DNA from: Undibacterium sp. 5I1
GTDB taxonomy: Bacteria > Pseudomonadota > Gammaproteobacteria > Burkholderiales > Burkholderiaceae_D
Length of the DNA stretch: 64,000 nt
Direction of reading: 5' to 3'
NCBI RefSeq assembly: GCF_034314085.1
Contig: NZ_JAVIWI010000001.1
Coordinates: 3,100,001-3,164,000 of the forward strand
Shown here: one piece after another, positions 16,489 to 27,386 of the stretch
Layout: each line of letters starts with the position of its first letter
Numbering within the stretch: position 1 is the first letter of the stretch
Made by a program: the position numbers and the translations under genes
The notes under the pieces: model-generated
Databases searched by the model: none
Seen by the model: only the letters and a program-made list of their open reading frames with translations
What the model was told of the DNA's origin: nothing

Positions 16489-17907
16489 ATGTCTTTCCCA
16501 ATCTGCGTACCTTTACTTGCGCGCCTTAATGCTGACCATCATTCTAAGCTGGTCAATACTCTATCCCGTGCCGGAAAAATCGGCAAAATAATCACCGTGT
16601 TCGTGATTACGCTGTCGTCACTCAACGTCAAGGCCGCGGATATATCACTAACTATGCCAATGACGTCGCAGACTGCGCCACTCACCGTGCAGCTAACTTT
16701 GAGTCAAGCGCAGCAACTTGCGGTCGCCCGGTCACATCAACTGATTGCACAGGATTTAGCTGTTACTGCCTCGCGTGAAATGGCGATCGCGGCAGGACAA
16801 TTACCTGATCCAGTATTAAAAGCCGGCATCGATAATCTGCCCGTCAACGGCCCTGACCGTGGCAGCCTGACCAGCGATTTTATGACGATGCGTCGCATCG
16901 GTGTGATGCAAGAACTGACCCGAGGCGATAAGCGCCAGTTGCGCGCCCAACGCTATGACCGGGCAGCCGATAAGTCGCTGGCAGAAAAATCCAACCTCAT
17001 TACCGCTATTCAACGCGATACCGCGATTGCCTGGTTGGACCAATACTATGCAGAACGCATGGCTATCGTAGTCGCAGAGCAAGCAACCCAAGCCAAGCTT
17101 GAAATCGATGCGGCGGAAGGAAATTATCGCGCTGGTCGCGGCAGCCAGGCAGATATCTTTAGCGCCCGTAGTGCGCTAAGTATGGCGAATGACCGCAGCA
17201 GCGATATTCAACGCAAACTGCGCAACGCCAAGACGATGTTACATCGTTGGACCGGTGTTAACTCAGAGCTGAGCTCAGCGGAGCAACCTCAGCTTGAAAC
17301 CATACGTCTGGATCAATCAACGCTAGACACTTCGCTCGCCCATCATCCACAGATCGCGGTATTGAACAGGCAAACAGAGCTGGCCGAAGCCGATGCCAAA
17401 CTGGCAGAGGCGAATAAAAAATCGGACTGGTCTGTCGAGGTCGCTTTTCAGCAACGTGGTTCTGCCTATTCAAATATGGTGTCGGTCGGCGTATCGCTAC
17501 CGTTTCAGTGGGATCAAAAGAACCGCCAGGATCGCGAGCTCTCTTCCAAACTAGCAATGGTCGAACAAGCCAAAGCCGAGCGTGACGAAATGCTGCGTGC
17601 CCACGTCGCCGAGACCAAAGCAATCATAGATGAATGGCAAACCGCGCTTGAGCGCATCGCCCGCTATGAGCGCGAATTAATCCCGTTGGCAGCAGAGCGG
17701 ACGCAAGCCACGATGGCGGCATACCGGGGCGGCAAATCCAGCCTATCTGAACTCTTGTCTGCACGCCGCAATGAGCTTGATATGCGCCTGCAAGCGCTGG
17801 AACTTCAATCCGACACTGCCCGTTTATGGGCACAACTGAATTTTCTATTTCCGGCCGAAGTGTCAGGCATCCATTCGGCTCAGTCCATGAACAAGGATAT
17901 CCAATGA
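16489..17907 (+). CDS. cusC: TolC-family outer membrane channel of the Cu/Ag efflux pump
   Basis: This is the outer-membrane factor of a tripartite heavy-metal RND pump. The 472-aa protein has an N-terminal signal region ending near residue 50 (SLNVKAADIS). Two OEP repeats rich in coiled-coil helices follow (about residues 60-265 and 280-460), with motifs such as RQTELAEADAKLAEA and YRGGKSSLSELLSARR typical of CzcC/CusC relatives. It overlaps the adaptor gene by ATGA and is preceded by the structured leader. The assignment to copper/silver rather than Co/Zn/Cd rests on the CusA sequence two genes on. Confidence 0.88.
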   Translation: MSFPICVPLLARLNADHHSKLVNTLSRAGKIGKIITVFVITLSSLNVKAADISLTMPMTSQTAPLTVQLTLSQAQQLAVARSHQLIAQDLAVTASREMAIAAGQLPDPVLKAGIDNLPVNGPDRGSLTSDFMTMRRIGVMQELTRGDKRQLRAQRYDRAADKSLAEKSNLITAIQRDTAIAWLDQYYAERMAIVVAEQATQAKLEIDAAEGNYRAGRGSQADIFSARSALSMANDRSSDIQRKLRNAKTMLHRWTGVNSELSSAEQPQLETIRLDQSTLDTSLAHHPQIAVLNRQTELAEADAKLAEANKKSDWSVEVAFQQRGSAYSNMVSVGVSLPFQWDQKNRQDRELSSKLAMVEQAKAERDEMLRAHVAETKAIIDEWQTALERIARYERELIPLAAERTQATMAAYRGGKSSLSELLSARRNELDMRLQALELQSDTARLWAQLNFLFPAEVSGIHSAQSMNKDIQ

Positions 17908-19241
17908 AAAATAAAAATATCATCCCCCTCACCGCAGGACTCGTTGCTATCGGAATGTTGGCAGGATTTGGTCTCTATCGTCTCGGCCTCAGCCAAGGCA
18001 TGAAAGCCACCGCAACACCCCCGACAAATACAGCGATGGCAGCAGCCCCAGGTAAAGATAAAAAGGTACTGTATTGGCACGATCCTATGGTCCCCACCCA
18101 AAAGTTTGATCAACCGGGCAAGTCACCGTTTATGGATATGCAACTGGTGCCGGTCTATGCCGATAGCGATAACAATAGCGGCAATGACGGCAATGGTGGT
18201 AGCGAAAACTCAGTCAGTATTAGTCCCCGTGTGCAGCAGAATTTGGGGATACGTACCGCACAGGTGGTCAAAGGCAATCTGAGCCTGGCAGTAGCCGCGG
18301 TCGGTAGCGTTGCCTACAACGAGCGTGAAGTAGCGTTAGTGCAGGCACGCAGCAATGGCTTTATCGAAAAACTGTATGTCCGCGCGGCCTTGGATATGGT
18401 CAAAAAAGGGCAAGCTCTGGCCGAATTATATGTGCCGGACTGGGTTGCAGCGCAGGAAGAATTTCTGACAGTAAAACGAATGCAGACGAGCGGCATAGAG
18501 GGATTACTAGAGGCCGCTAAACAACGTATGCGTCTGGCCGGCATGAGCGATGAACAAATCCATTTGGTAGAAACCAGTGGCAAGGTGCATCCACGCATCA
18601 CCATCACAGCGCCGGTCGGCGGCGTCATTACAGAATTGTCCGCACGCGAAGGGATGACCGTCATGACAGGCGCACCGATGTTCCGCATCAACGGCCTGGC
18701 GACGATCTGGGTCAATGCTGATATTCCGGAAAATAGTCTGGCGCAGATACGTCCGGGTAATACGGTGGAAGCCAGCACCCCCTCCTTACCCGGCACAACC
18801 TTCAAAGGGAAAGTCAGCGCGATCTTGCCACAAGTCGATATCACGACCCGGACGCTAAAAGCCCGTATTGAACTGAACAATCCTTCCGCTCAATTGGTAC
18901 CCGGTATGTTCGCTACTATTAAATTTAATTCCGACGCACACAACGATATTTTGCTGGTACCGACAGAAGCCATCATCCAGACTGGCACTCGCTCGGTCGT
19001 GATGATTGCTCAGGATAACGGCAAGTTTATGCCAGTGGATGTTGAGACCGGCATGGAAGCCAATAGTCAGACCGAAATCCGCAAGGGACTAGAAGCCGGG
19101 CAAAAGCTGGTTGTTTCGGGTCAGTTTTTGGTCGATTCAGAAGCTAGCCTGAAAGCGACAACGACCCGTATGAGCGACGCTTCTGCCAACGCTGCAATGA
19201 CAACGACTGTGCCTGAACTTCCATCAGGAGCCAAAAAATGA
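17904..19241 (+). CDS. cusB: Cu/Ag efflux RND periplasmic adaptor
   Basis: This membrane-fusion protein links CusA to CusC and hands metal to the pump. An N-terminal membrane anchor (about residues 8-28) is followed by a heavy-metal-binding domain of the YHS-like type ([20 protein letters not shown], then MDMQLVPVY) with several Met residues. The lipoyl/barrel-sandwich hybrid, helical hairpin and beta-barrel of the HlyD fold come next. The end is [14 protein letters not shown]. The ATG at 17904 has a good ribosome site (aagga) and overlaps the cusC stop (ATGA); in-frame ATGs further upstream lie inside cusC and are unlikely. The gene overlaps cusA by ATGA. Confidence 0.9.
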   Translation: MKNKNIIPLTAGLVAIGMLAGFGLYRLGLSQGMKATATPPTNTAMAAAPGKDKKVLYWHDPMVPTQKFDQPGKSPFMDMQLVPVYADSDNNSGNDGNGGSENSVSISPRVQQNLGIRTAQVVKGNLSLAVAAVGSVAYNEREVALVQARSNGFIEKLYVRAALDMVKKGQALAELYVPDWVAAQEEFLTVKRMQTSGIEGLLEAAKQRMRLAGMSDEQIHLVETSGKVHPRITITAPVGGVITELSAREGMTVMTGAPMFRINGLATIWVNADIPENSLAQIRPGNTVEASTPSLPGTTFKGKVSAILPQVDITTRTLKARIELNNPSAQLVPGMFATIKFNSDAHNDILLVPTEAIIQTGTRSVVMIAQDNGKFMPVDVETGMEANSQTEIRKGLEAGQKLVVSGQFLVDSEASLKATTTRMSDASANAAMTTTVPELPSGAKK

Positions 19242-22200
19242 TGGCGAAAATAATCCGCTGGTCTATCGCAAATCGCTTTCTGGTATTGCTAGCGAGCTTG
19301 ATGATGGCCGCATGGGGTATCTGGTCACTGTCACGCACACCCTTGGATGCGATTCCAGACTTGTCCGATGTACAGGTCATCATCCGCACCAGCTACCCGG
19401 GTCAGGCACCGCAGATCGTTGAAAATCAGGTGACGTATCCATTGACCACGACCATGCTCTCGGTACCGGGAGCCAAGACGGTACGCGGTTATTCTTTTTT
19501 TGGCGACTCCTTCGTCTACGTATTATTTGAAGACGGTACAGATATGTACTGGGCACGCTCACGTGTGCTGGAATACTTAAATCAGGTGCAGTCGCGTTTA
19601 CCACCGCAAGCGAAAGCCTCGCTTGGCCCTGATGCTACCGGCGTAGGCTGGGTATATGAATACGCGCTGGTAGATCGCAGTGGCAAGATGGATTTATCGC
19701 AGTTACGCGCCTTCCAGGATTGGTTTCTGAAATACGAATTGAAATCCGTTCCTAACGTATCCGAAGTCGCCAGTATCGGTGGCATGGTGCGGCAATATCA
19801 GGTGCAACTCGATCCTGACAAAATGCGTGCGTATAACATCCCCCACGGCAAAATCGTAGAGGCGATACAGAAAGCGAACCAAGAAACCGGTGGCTCGGTA
19901 TTAGAACTTGGTGAGGCCGAATACATGGTGCGCGCTTCCGGCTATCTCAAAAGCTTGGATGACTTTCGTAAGATTCCTCTGACTACCACCGACGCTGGTG
20001 TATCGGTGCGGCTAGGCGATGTAGCGCGTGTCCAGATCGGACCAGAAATGCGGCGTGGCATTGCCGATCTGAATGGCGAAGGCGAAGTCGCAGGCGGCGT
20101 GATTGTGATGCGCTCCGGCAAAAACGCCTTAGAAACCATCAAGGCCGTCAAAGCAAAATTAGAACAATTAAAAGCCAGCCTGCCGCCTGGGGTTGAGATC
20201 GTTACCACCTATGACCGCTCGCATCTGATCAAGCGTGCAGTCGATAATTTGCAAGAGAAATTGATAGAAGAATTTATCGTCGTCGCGCTGGTCTGCGCGA
20301 TTTTCTTATTCCATTTGCGCTCAGCGCTAGTCGCTATCGTCACTTTGCCGATGGGTATTTTGATTGCGTTTACGGTCATGTATTACCAGGGAGTGAACGC
20401 CAACATTATGTCACTGGGCGGGATCGCGATTGCTGTTGGTGCCATGGTGGATGCAGCAGTAGTAATGATAGAGAACGCACACAAACATATCGAGGCCTGG
20501 AACCATACCCATCCGGACAAAAAATTATCCGGCGAGGAACATTGGCGGGTCATCGGCGATGCAGCGGCAGAAGTCGGTCCCGCACTTTTTTTCTCGCTAT
20601 TAATTATTGTGCTGTCGTTTATTCCGGTATTTACGCTAGAGGCGCAGGAAGGACGTTTATTTGCACCGCTCGCTTTTACCAAAACTTATGCCATGGCTGC
20701 TGCTGCCGTGCTGGCGGTGACACTGATTCCGGTATTAATGGGTTATCTGATCCGCGGCAAAATTCCGGATGAACAAAAGAATCCGCTGAATCGTTTTTTT
20801 ATTGCACTCTACCGCCCCTTGCTGGGTGTGGTACTGCATTCACCCAAAGCGACTCTGGTCGTAGCCGCCTTAGTCGTCGTTGCGACTCTTTGGCCAATAT
20901 CACGTTTGGGCGGTGAGTTTATGCCGCCGCTGGATGAAGGTGATCTGTTGTATATGCCCTCTGCGCTACCTGGGATTGGTGCCGGTAAGGTATCCGAATT
21001 ACTGCAACAAACCGACCGTCTGATCAAGACCGTGCCAGAAGTACAAACCGTCTTTGGCAAAGCGGGACGTGCCGAATCAGCAACCGACCCCGCGCCGTTG
21101 GAGATGTTTGAGACCACCATACAGTTCAAACCACGTGATCAATGGCGTGCCGGCATGACCACCGACAAGTTGATAGAGGAACTGGACCGCATCGTCAAAG
21201 TCCCCGGCTTATCTAACATCTGGGTGCCACCGATCAGAAACCGTATCGATATGCTGGCTACCGGCATCAAGAGTCCGGTCGGTATTAAAGTTGCCGGTGC
21301 CAGCTTAAAAGAAATCGACCGCATTACCGCCGACATTGAACATGTCGTCAAAAATGTAGCAGGCGTATCTTCAGCCTTGGCAGAACGCTTAAACGGCGGC
21401 CGCTACATTGACATCGATATCAACCGGGATGCAGCAGCTCGTTATGGCTTAAATATCGCGGATGTACAAAGCATCGTTTCAGCGGCCATCGGTGGCGACA
21501 ATATTGGAGAAACCGTCGAGGGCTTACAACGCTTTCCGATCAATGTCCGCTACCCCCGCGAGCTACGTGACTCGGTAGAAAAATTACGCCAATTACCGGT
21601 ACTGACCGAACGCGGCGCGCAGATCCAATTAGGCGATGTAGCTCAGATCCGCATCAACGATGGACCACCGATGTTGAAGAGTGAAAATGCACGCCTGTCG
21701 GGCTGGGTTTATGTCGATATCCGCGACCGTGATTTAAATTCGACGGTGCATGAGATGCAGCAAGCAGTCGCCAAACAAGTGAAACTACCCGCTGGTTATT
21801 CAGTCACCTGGTCAGGTCAGTTTGAATATCTGGAACGCGCCACCGCCAAGCTAAAAGTGGTAGTGCCAGCGACCTTACTGATTATTTTTGTGCTGCTGTA
21901 TATGACGTTTAATCGTATCGATGAGGCCGCACTGATCATGGCGACCTTGCCGTTTGCACTGGCTGGCGGGATTTGGCTGCTTTGGTTACTTGATCATCAC
22001 TTATCCGTTGCCAGCGGGGTAGGATTTATCGCTTTGGCTGGGGTCTCGGCAGAATTTGGCGTGATCATGTTGCTCTATCTTAAACAAGCGTGGGATGCTC
22101 GCGTCTATATCGGAAAAGAAACCGAGCAAGATTTATTAGATGCGATTCGTGAAGGCGCGGTGTTACGGGTAAGACCAAAAGCCATGACAGTAGCGGTGAT

Positions 22201-22429
22201 TATTGCCGGGCTAGTGCCTATCATGTTAGGGCAAGGCACAGGCTCAGAGGTCATGCAACGCATCGCCGCACCGATGGTAGGCGGCATGATCACCGCGCCT
22301 TTATTGTCGATGTTTGTGGTACCTGCGGTATATTTTTTATTACGTCGAAAACAAATCAGAAAATTGGCAGAAACATCGGCAAGAACATCAGCAGGAACAT
22401 TAGCAGATACAACAGAGCGACAAGGCTAA
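19238..22429 (+). CDS. cusA: Cu(I)/Ag(I) efflux RND transporter, inner-membrane pump
   Basis: This 1063-aa HME-RND proton antiporter exports monovalent metal ions. It has twelve hydrophobic segments and the charged relay around residues 400-420 ([18 protein letters not shown]). The assignment to the CusA branch comes from conserved Met sites: [21 protein letters not shown] and [12 protein letters not shown], which align with the E. coli CusA methionine triad region, whereas CzcA differs there. It is the last gene of the four-gene operon. The C-terminus is a short Ala/Thr-rich tail. No regulator such as CusR/CusS or CueR lies beside it. Confidence 0.92.
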   Translation: MMAKIIRWSIANRFLVLLASLMMAAWGIWSLSRTPLDAIPDLSDVQVIIRTSYPGQAPQIVENQVTYPLTTTMLSVPGAKTVRGYSFFGDSFVYVLFEDGTDMYWARSRVLEYLNQVQSRLPPQAKASLGPDATGVGWVYEYALVDRSGKMDLSQLRAFQDWFLKYELKSVPNVSEVASIGGMVRQYQVQLDPDKMRAYNIPHGKIVEAIQKANQETGGSVLELGEAEYMVRASGYLKSLDDFRKIPLTTTDAGVSVRLGDVARVQIGPEMRRGIADLNGEGEVAGGVIVMRSGKNALETIKAVKAKLEQLKASLPPGVEIVTTYDRSHLIKRAVDNLQEKLIEEFIVVALVCAIFLFHLRSALVAIVTLPMGILIAFTVMYYQGVNANIMSLGGIAIAVGAMVDAAVVMIENAHKHIEAWNHTHPDKKLSGEEHWRVIGDAAAEVGPALFFSLLIIVLSFIPVFTLEAQEGRLFAPLAFTKTYAMAAAAVLAVTLIPVLMGYLIRGKIPDEQKNPLNRFFIALYRPLLGVVLHSPKATLVVAALVVVATLWPISRLGGEFMPPLDEGDLLYMPSALPGIGAGKVSELLQQTDRLIKTVPEVQTVFGKAGRAESATDPAPLEMFETTIQFKPRDQWRAGMTTDKLIEELDRIVKVPGLSNIWVPPIRNRIDMLATGIKSPVGIKVAGASLKEIDRITADIEHVVKNVAGVSSALAERLNGGRYIDIDINRDAAARYGLNIADVQSIVSAAIGGDNIGETVEGLQRFPINVRYPRELRDSVEKLRQLPVLTERGAQIQLGDVAQIRINDGPPMLKSENARLSGWVYVDIRDRDLNSTVHEMQQAVAKQVKLPAGYSVTWSGQFEYLERATAKLKVVVPATLLIIFVLLYMTFNRIDEAALIMATLPFALAGGIWLLWLLDHHLSVASGVGFIALAGVSAEFGVIMLLYLKQAWDARVYIGKETEQDLLDAIREGAVLRVRPKAMTVAVIIAGLVPIMLGQGTGSEVMQRIAAPMVGGMITAPLLSMFVVPAVYFLLRRKQIRKLAETSARTSAGTLADTTERQG

Positions 22430-22539
22430 AGAGCCACCTAATTATAAGTTTGTAACACTTAGGTTTAGAAATCGCAGTTTAGCTATGTATGTGAATGTTA
22501 ATATGATTTTCTAAGGTAACTCTCACGGGACAAGTTCTT

Positions 22540-25266
22540 ATGACTTTATTAGCGAATATTCGAGTGCGCGATATGAGTGTAAAAACTCGTTTAACCTTGG
22601 CAGTCGCCTTATTTTTTACTCTGGCATTTGCCCTGCTCACCGTATTCTCTATATCCGTATTTGAAAGAACCTTAGAAAAAGTCATCGACGTTCGTCAGTC
22701 AAGTCTCATACAAAACACCGCAGATGAGATAGATCAAAAATTTGAATTGAGAAGAAGCACCTTAATCCGTCTGGCGGTTGACCTTGGCTCAGTGCCGAGG
22801 AATAACGACAACTTACAAAGTTTTCTTGAGCAACAACATAGCCTCGACGGCTTGTTTGATAATTTTGCGATCTTCGACCTCAAAGGAGACCTAATCGCAA
22901 ATATGGATAGGCCAGAAACCCGCGGAAAATTAAATATCTCGACCAGAGACTATTTTCAGAAATCGATTGCAGAGGGCAAAGTCGTCATTTCATCACCGTT
23001 AAAAAGTGGTGTCTCAGGACGACCAATTGTCGTGATCTGCGTTCCTATTTTTGATCCTAGGGGGCAAATGATCTTGACCTTATTGGGCACCATAGAATTG
23101 ACTGAAGACAGTTTTTTGGCCAACTTTGCTAATGAGAAAATTGGTGCTACAGGATATTTTTATATCGTAACTGCTAAAGGCTTTTTTGTAACTCACCCAG
23201 ACCAGTCACGTATCTTAAAGAACACCAGCGATATTCCCGGTAAAAGTTACTCGCTAGATATGGCATTGAATGGGTTTGAAGGGACAACTATGTCCACTAC
23301 ACGGCAGGGACAAGATGCGATATTTTCTTTCAAACGCTTGAAATCTGTGGACTGGATTGTTGCCGCTGTCTACCCGTCTGAGGAAGCATTTAGCCCCATC
23401 GTAGAAGTCAAGCGCAGCGCTATTTTTGTCAGCATAACTTTATTAGTGATTCTATTGCCACTTGCCTGGTGGTTTATGTATCGGCAACTAGCGCCGTTAC
23501 AGAAATTACGCAATAAAGTTATTAACGCAGACACTGATTTTGATATTAAGTTACGCCCAAAAAGCTACCCCAAGGATGAGATTGGAGAACTCGCTAAATC
23601 TTTTGACGATACCATGGCCAGACGGTTGCTGGCTGAATCCGCCTTAGTCGCAAGTGAGAATAAATTACGATTAATCGCAGATAATATGTCCGCCTTTATC
23701 GGCTACATTGACTACAACGAGAAATATACCTTCGTCAATAAACAAGTTGAAAAACTGTTTGGCATCTCTGCTAAAAAAGCCATTGGCAAGACCATCAAAG
23801 AAGTGATGGAGCCTGCTTTTTACAATCAAAATAAACCGTTTATCAATCAAGTCCTCAACGGTGACTGGACACGGTATGAACGTCAGGCGCACAGAAATGG
23901 CAATGCTGAATGGGATCGTGTGACGTATGTCCCGGACGTTAACGCAGATGGAATGGTCGATGGATTTTTTGTACTGGTTGAGGACATTACAGAATTTAAA
24001 CGCATTCAGACAGAATTAACTGCCAGCGAAAAACGTACCAGAACTATTACCGATAATGTACCGGCACTGATTGGCTATATTGATGCTAATGAACGCTATC
24101 AATTCTGCAATCGGTTCTACAACATGATTCCAGGTTTAAATTCTGAGATGATGATAGGCCAGACGGTCAAAGACGTTTTTGGCGAAACGCCGTATCTGGA
24201 ATTGAAGGAAAATATCCAGCAAGCACTGAAAGGAAAAGCGGTCTCTTTTGAGCGCTTTACCACCGAGCGCGGTCTCGCCAGATATCTGCAATATGAATAT
24301 GTGCCCGACGTTAATCTTGATGGTTCTACGGTCGGTTTTTATACCATGGTCATTGATGTAACTGATCGTAAAGAGGCGGAATTAAAACAGCAGTCCAGCG
24401 AGGGATTGTTGCGTGCGATTGCAGACAATATCCCGGCATTCGTCAGCTTTATCGATAAAGAAGATCGCTTTCAATTTGTGAACCGGCCATACGAAGCCTG
24501 GTTTAATCTGCCACTTGCAGAGATACGCGGGCGCTCTGTGTTGTCACTACTGACTGAGCCAATTCAGCAACTACACACAGAGCATTTTCTGATTGCGCTT
24601 GCAGGTGAAAAAACAGAGTTTGAATTACAAATCAGTATCTCCGGGATTTTTAATCATTACAAAGCGACTTATGCACCGCAACGCGATGAGGCTGGAAACG
24701 TGATCGGCGTTAATTCATTAATTAATGATATTACCGACGCCAAAGCGATAGAAACACAACTTCTCGCGCTAGCAAGATTTGATACCTTAACCGGTTTGCC
24801 CAACCGTAATCAACTCAACGAAAGATTAGCGGAAGCTACCGCCAGATCAACACGAAATCAGCGATCCATCGCTGTCATGTTTCTTGATCTTGATCGTTTT
24901 AAATCCATCAACGATACCCTTGGCCATCACGCAGGCGATCTGGTCCTCAAAGAATTTGCGTTCAGATTAAAAGGCTGCATCCGCCAGACCGACATGGTCG
25001 GGCGCTTGGGCGGTGATGAATTTGTGATTGTTCTTGAGGGTTTAAATAGCCAGGAAGAAAGTGAAATTGTAGGATCAAAAATCATCCAGGCAATGACGAC
25101 TCCCTTCAATATTGATGGCAACTCCAGAATCATCACTACCAGTATCGGGATTGCGATTTCTAACACCAAAAATTCCAGTGGCGAAGATCTCTTGAACAAG
25201 GCTGACGAAGCCTTGTATCTGGCTAAAAAAGCGGGACGGAATATTTTTAGAAGTCTTGAACTTTAA
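22540..25266 (+). CDS. membrane diguanylate cyclase: dCache-HAMP-PAS-PAS-PAS-GGDEF
   Basis: This 908-aa sensor enzyme makes cyclic di-GMP. Segments at about residues 18-40 and 290-312 are transmembrane and enclose a periplasmic double-Cache sensor (about 45-285). A HAMP-like linker follows (about 315-365). There are three PAS domains (about 380-490, 505-615, 628-740), each starting with a similar IADN-P-A-F/L-I-G/S-I-D phrase, so they are likely internal duplications. The catalytic domain (about 755-905) has an intact GGDEF motif near residue 823 and an RxxD inhibitory site (RQTD) just upstream, so it should be active and product-inhibited. There is no EAL domain. The gene is monocistronic. 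Confidence 0.92.
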   Translation: MTLLANIRVRDMSVKTRLTLAVALFFTLAFALLTVFSISVFERTLEKVIDVRQSSLIQNTADEIDQKFELRRSTLIRLAVDLGSVPRNNDNLQSFLEQQHSLDGLFDNFAIFDLKGDLIANMDRPETRGKLNISTRDYFQKSIAEGKVVISSPLKSGVSGRPIVVICVPIFDPRGQMILTLLGTIELTEDSFLANFANEKIGATGYFYIVTAKGFFVTHPDQSRILKNTSDIPGKSYSLDMALNGFEGTTMSTTRQGQDAIFSFKRLKSVDWIVAAVYPSEEAFSPIVEVKRSAIFVSITLLVILLPLAWWFMYRQLAPLQKLRNKVINADTDFDIKLRPKSYPKDEIGELAKSFDDTMARRLLAESALVASENKLRLIADNMSAFIGYIDYNEKYTFVNKQVEKLFGISAKKAIGKTIKEVMEPAFYNQNKPFINQVLNGDWTRYERQAHRNGNAEWDRVTYVPDVNADGMVDGFFVLVEDITEFKRIQTELTASEKRTRTITDNVPALIGYIDANERYQFCNRFYNMIPGLNSEMMIGQTVKDVFGETPYLELKENIQQALKGKAVSFERFTTERGLARYLQYEYVPDVNLDGSTVGFYTMVIDVTDRKEAELKQQSSEGLLRAIADNIPAFVSFIDKEDRFQFVNRPYEAWFNLPLAEIRGRSVLSLLTEPIQQLHTEHFLIALAGEKTEFELQISISGIFNHYKATYAPQRDEAGNVIGVNSLINDITDAKAIETQLLALARFDTLTGLPNRNQLNERLAEATARSTRNQRSIAVMFLDLDRFKSINDTLGHHAGDLVLKEFAFRLKGCIRQTDMVGRLGGDEFVIVLEGLNSQEESEIVGSKIIQAMTTPFNIDGNSRIITTSIGIAISNTKNSSGEDLLNKADEALYLAKKAGRNIFRSLEL

Positions 25267-25321
25267 CGGATGAAAAGGTAGACGTCACCACTCGTTAGCG
25301 ATGCTTGGCGAGGTTTGCGAG

Positions 25322-25485
25322 TTAAACCCAGATTTTCCATTAGACCGCTACCACTTCGCAAAAAATGCAGACGGCGTGCGGTCTTCAGAGGGATAGCACC
25401 ACCGCGATTTGAGTGGAAACGCTAAAGCGACAATTGCACCTTTGGCGAACTGCCTGGCGTTGTTCCAATGGAAAATCTGGGTTAA
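25322..25485. repeat. 164-bp element with near-perfect inverted ends
   Basis: TTAAACCCAGATTTTCCATT at 25322-25341 is matched inversely by AATGGAAAATCTGGGTTAA at 25467-25485, with one base of indel. Between them lie 125 bp without an open frame but with local hairpins. The right end contributes the stop codon of the TauE gene. It looks like a MITE or the remnant of an insertion sequence. I see no target duplication and no second copy in the window. Confidence 0.55.
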
Positions 25486-26285
25486 AGCAAAACTATCACT
25501 CTATAAGCAAACAAACAGGCAACTGATAGCAACAAACAAGCAAAGCTAGTTTGTATCATCGTCTCACTGAATAATCTGGCAGCACGTCTGCCCAGCAGCA
25601 TGCCAAGTATCGTACTCAGTACAAAAAATGTTGTGAACTGCAAAGGGATTACCGCGCCATGTAGTACAGCGCTACCTACCCCGGCGCTGCCGACTAAAGC
25701 AATCACAAATAAGGAAGTCGCAATCGCGCCATGCATACTGAGGTTGGTGTAGTGCCGCAACATCGGGACGATAACAAAGCCGCCGCCAACGCCCAACAAA
25801 CCCGTGACTAAACCTGCGATACCGCCGATTGAGGCAATGACTACGCTGGTAATCCAGGTCAATTCAAAACGCCCGGTGCTACTGTTGATACAGACCCGGG
25901 TTGGTGAATGCTGACCGGCAGCGGGATTAATTCTTCGGCTGAATAAGCGGCTGGCCACAAAAAATAAAATCGCAGCGAATAAACCCATCAACCAGACTTG
26001 TGGCAAGCGCTGTGCAGCTAGTACACCGACCGAGGTTAAGGGCATACCAACCAAGGCCATCAGTAATGCAGCACGGTAACGCACTAGATTTTTTCGAAAT
26101 CCTTCTATTGCACCCACCGCAGCGCCAGCGGTGACGGCTAACAATGCCACGGGCATGGCTTGCTGCATTTGCCAGCCCATTGCCTCAACCAAAGCGGGTA
26201 CCGCCAAAATGCCGCCACCTGCGCCAGTCATGCCCATGACTGCGCCGACGGTTACACCAATAATCAAAGCAATAAGCTGGAGCAT
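25482..26285 (-). CDS. sulfite exporter TauE/SafE family protein
   Basis: This 267-aa polytopic membrane protein of the TauE/SafE (DUF81) family moves sulfur-containing anions such as sulfite. Two repeats with the glycine-rich signature GMTGAGGGILAVPALVE near residues 18-35 and GLLGVGGGFVIVPML near 164-178 are diagnostic. It is the last gene of the minus-strand sulfur cluster; 86 bp separate it from the YeeE gene upstream. With the BigR-type repressor and persulfide-dioxygenase-like neighbour, export of sulfite made from persulfide oxidation is the natural role. Its stop codon is formed by the edge of the inverted-repeat element. Confidence 0.88.
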   Translation of the reverse strand: MLQLIALIIGVTVGAVMGMTGAGGGILAVPALVEAMGWQMQQAMPVALLAVTAGAAVGAIEGFRKNLVRYRAALLMALVGMPLTSVGVLAAQRLPQVWLMGLFAAILFFVASRLFSRRINPAAGQHSPTRVCINSSTGRFELTWITSVVIASIGGIAGLVTGLLGVGGGFVIVPMLRHYTNLSMHGAIATSLFVIALVGSAGVGSAVLHGAVIPLQFTTFFVLSTILGMLLGRRAARLFSETMIQTSFACLLLSVACLFAYRVIVLL

Positions 26286-26371
26286 GTGAGTATAGCCAGG
26301 TGGGTAGAATCAAGTGAAAATCGTCATAGAGGTTGGATCAAATAGCCAGGTTCAAATAAGCAAAGCTGTTT

Positions 26372-26839
26372 TTATTGATCAGATTGTTTTCGTGTAGAAG
26401 CATAGAATTTTTCTAACCAAGTAAACACCTGCATGCCGACCAGCATCGCCAGCACAAACAAGGCGCCTTTGCCAAAGCCGCCACCCAGCAAAACCAGCGC
26501 CGGGCCCGGGCAAATTCCGGCGATTCCCCAACCCATACCAAACAGCAGACTACCGAAAATGAGACGACGATCGATCTGCGTGCCAGTCGGAAAATGTATA
26601 GGCAAACCAAGCAGCGACTGTTGATGTTGGTGCTGATATTGACGCTGACGTCGACGCGCAAACCAAAATGCACCACTAGCTACCGCAATCGCACCCGCCA
26701 TCACCAAGGCCAATGATGGATCCCAAGCGCCGCCCAGATCTAAAAAACCAAGCACTTTGACCGGATCAGCCATGCCCGCCAAAATCAGTCCCAGACCAAA
26801 AATCAGTCCCGCCAATCCAGAGAAAAATAGCGGCATCAT
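26372..26839 (-). CDS. YeeE/YedE family (DUF395) membrane protein, second half-size subunit
   Basis: This 155-aa protein has four likely membrane segments and the conserved phrase [17 protein letters not shown], including the cysteine that in the YeeE/TsuA thiosulfate transporter family lines the pathway. It is half the size of fused YeeE and pairs with the upstream gene. The start at 26839 overlaps the upstream stop (ATGA on the minus strand), with a second ATG immediately after. A longer open frame exists upstream but runs through the preceding gene and is not credible. The likely cargo is thiosulfate or another sulfur compound. Confidence 0.85.
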   Translation of the reverse strand: MMPLFFSGLAGLIFGLGLILAGMADPVKVLGFLDLGGAWDPSLALVMAGAIAVASGAFWFARRRQRQYQHQHQQSLLGLPIHFPTGTQIDRRLIFGSLLFGMGWGIAGICPGPALVLLGGGFGKGALFVLAMLVGMQVFTWLEKFYASTRKQSDQ

Positions 26840-27285
26840 AGAACTCCGGTTAAATTGGTCAAACCATGCCGGAGGATGAAAACGGTGACAAAACCGGCTG
26901 CCATAAACGCGATGGTTGCCATTAAAGAACGTGGCGATAAACGCGACAAACCACATACGCCGTGCCCGCTGGTACAGCCTGAACCATAACGTGTACCGAT
27001 GCCGACCAGCAAACCGGCAATGATGATGGCCGGCCAACCAGACTCAATTTTTATTATAGGCAAAGTGGCAAATACGCCGTACACCAAAGGCGCGCTCAGT
27101 AAACCCAGCACAAACGCCAGACGCCACCACCAATCACCCCGCACCGGTCGCAACAATCCGGCAACGATGCCGCTAATGCCAGCAACCCGACCATTCATTA
27201 AGATCAGCAGCGATGCGGCGAGACCGATTAAAGCACCGCCAAGCAAAGCAGAAACCGGGGTAAAAACGGCCCATTCAATATTCAT
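26836..27285 (-). CDS. YeeE/YedE family (DUF395) membrane protein, first half-size subunit
   Basis: This 149-aa membrane protein carries the family motif [20 protein letters not shown] near residues 98-117. Together with the downstream subunit it corresponds to the two-part PmpA/PmpB-type transporters found with BigR regulators. The start is the ATG at 27285 ([10 protein letters not shown]). An upstream extension of 25 codons reads through repeat copy D and should not be annotated. It lies about 100 bp downstream of the repressor gene, and that gap is filled by the repeat. Confidence 0.87.
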   Translation of the reverse strand: MNIEWAVFTPVSALLGGALIGLAASLLILMNGRVAGISGIVAGLLRPVRGDWWWRLAFVLGLLSAPLVYGVFATLPIIKIESGWPAIIIAGLLVGIGTRYGSGCTSGHGVCGLSRLSPRSLMATIAFMAAGFVTVFILRHGLTNLTGVL

Positions 27286-27302
27286 AAAAATAGTCTCATA
27301 AA

Positions 27303-27386
27303 ATATACTCCCCAATATTTTCTTCAAATAATGCCGATCGTCCAGATAATACCTGGACAATTGAAATATACTAACCCTGAGTATAT
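27303..27386 (-). repeat. 84-bp dispersed repeat, copy D (reverse orientation)
   Basis: The only copy in minus orientation. The ends are ATATACTC and GAGTATAT. Hairpin II shows a compensated extension (TGTCCAG / CTGGACG). It lies inside the sulfur operon: one end touches the stop codon of the ArsR/BigR-type gene and the other is 17 bp from the first YeeE start, so it fills nearly the whole intergenic gap. Confidence 0.9.

Noticed and set aside
17826..17903. Upstream start for cusB
   Set aside because: It lies inside cusC. The ATG at 17904 has a ribosome site and the ATGA overlap.
26840..27037. N-terminal extension of the second YeeE-like gene
   Set aside because: It runs through the upstream gene in another frame with His/Arg-rich nonsense; the ATGA overlap at 26836-26839 gives the proper start.
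27286..27360. N-terminal extension of the first YeeE-like gene
   Set aside because: The 25 extra codons are read from repeat copy D; homologous proteins start at MNIEW-like sequence.
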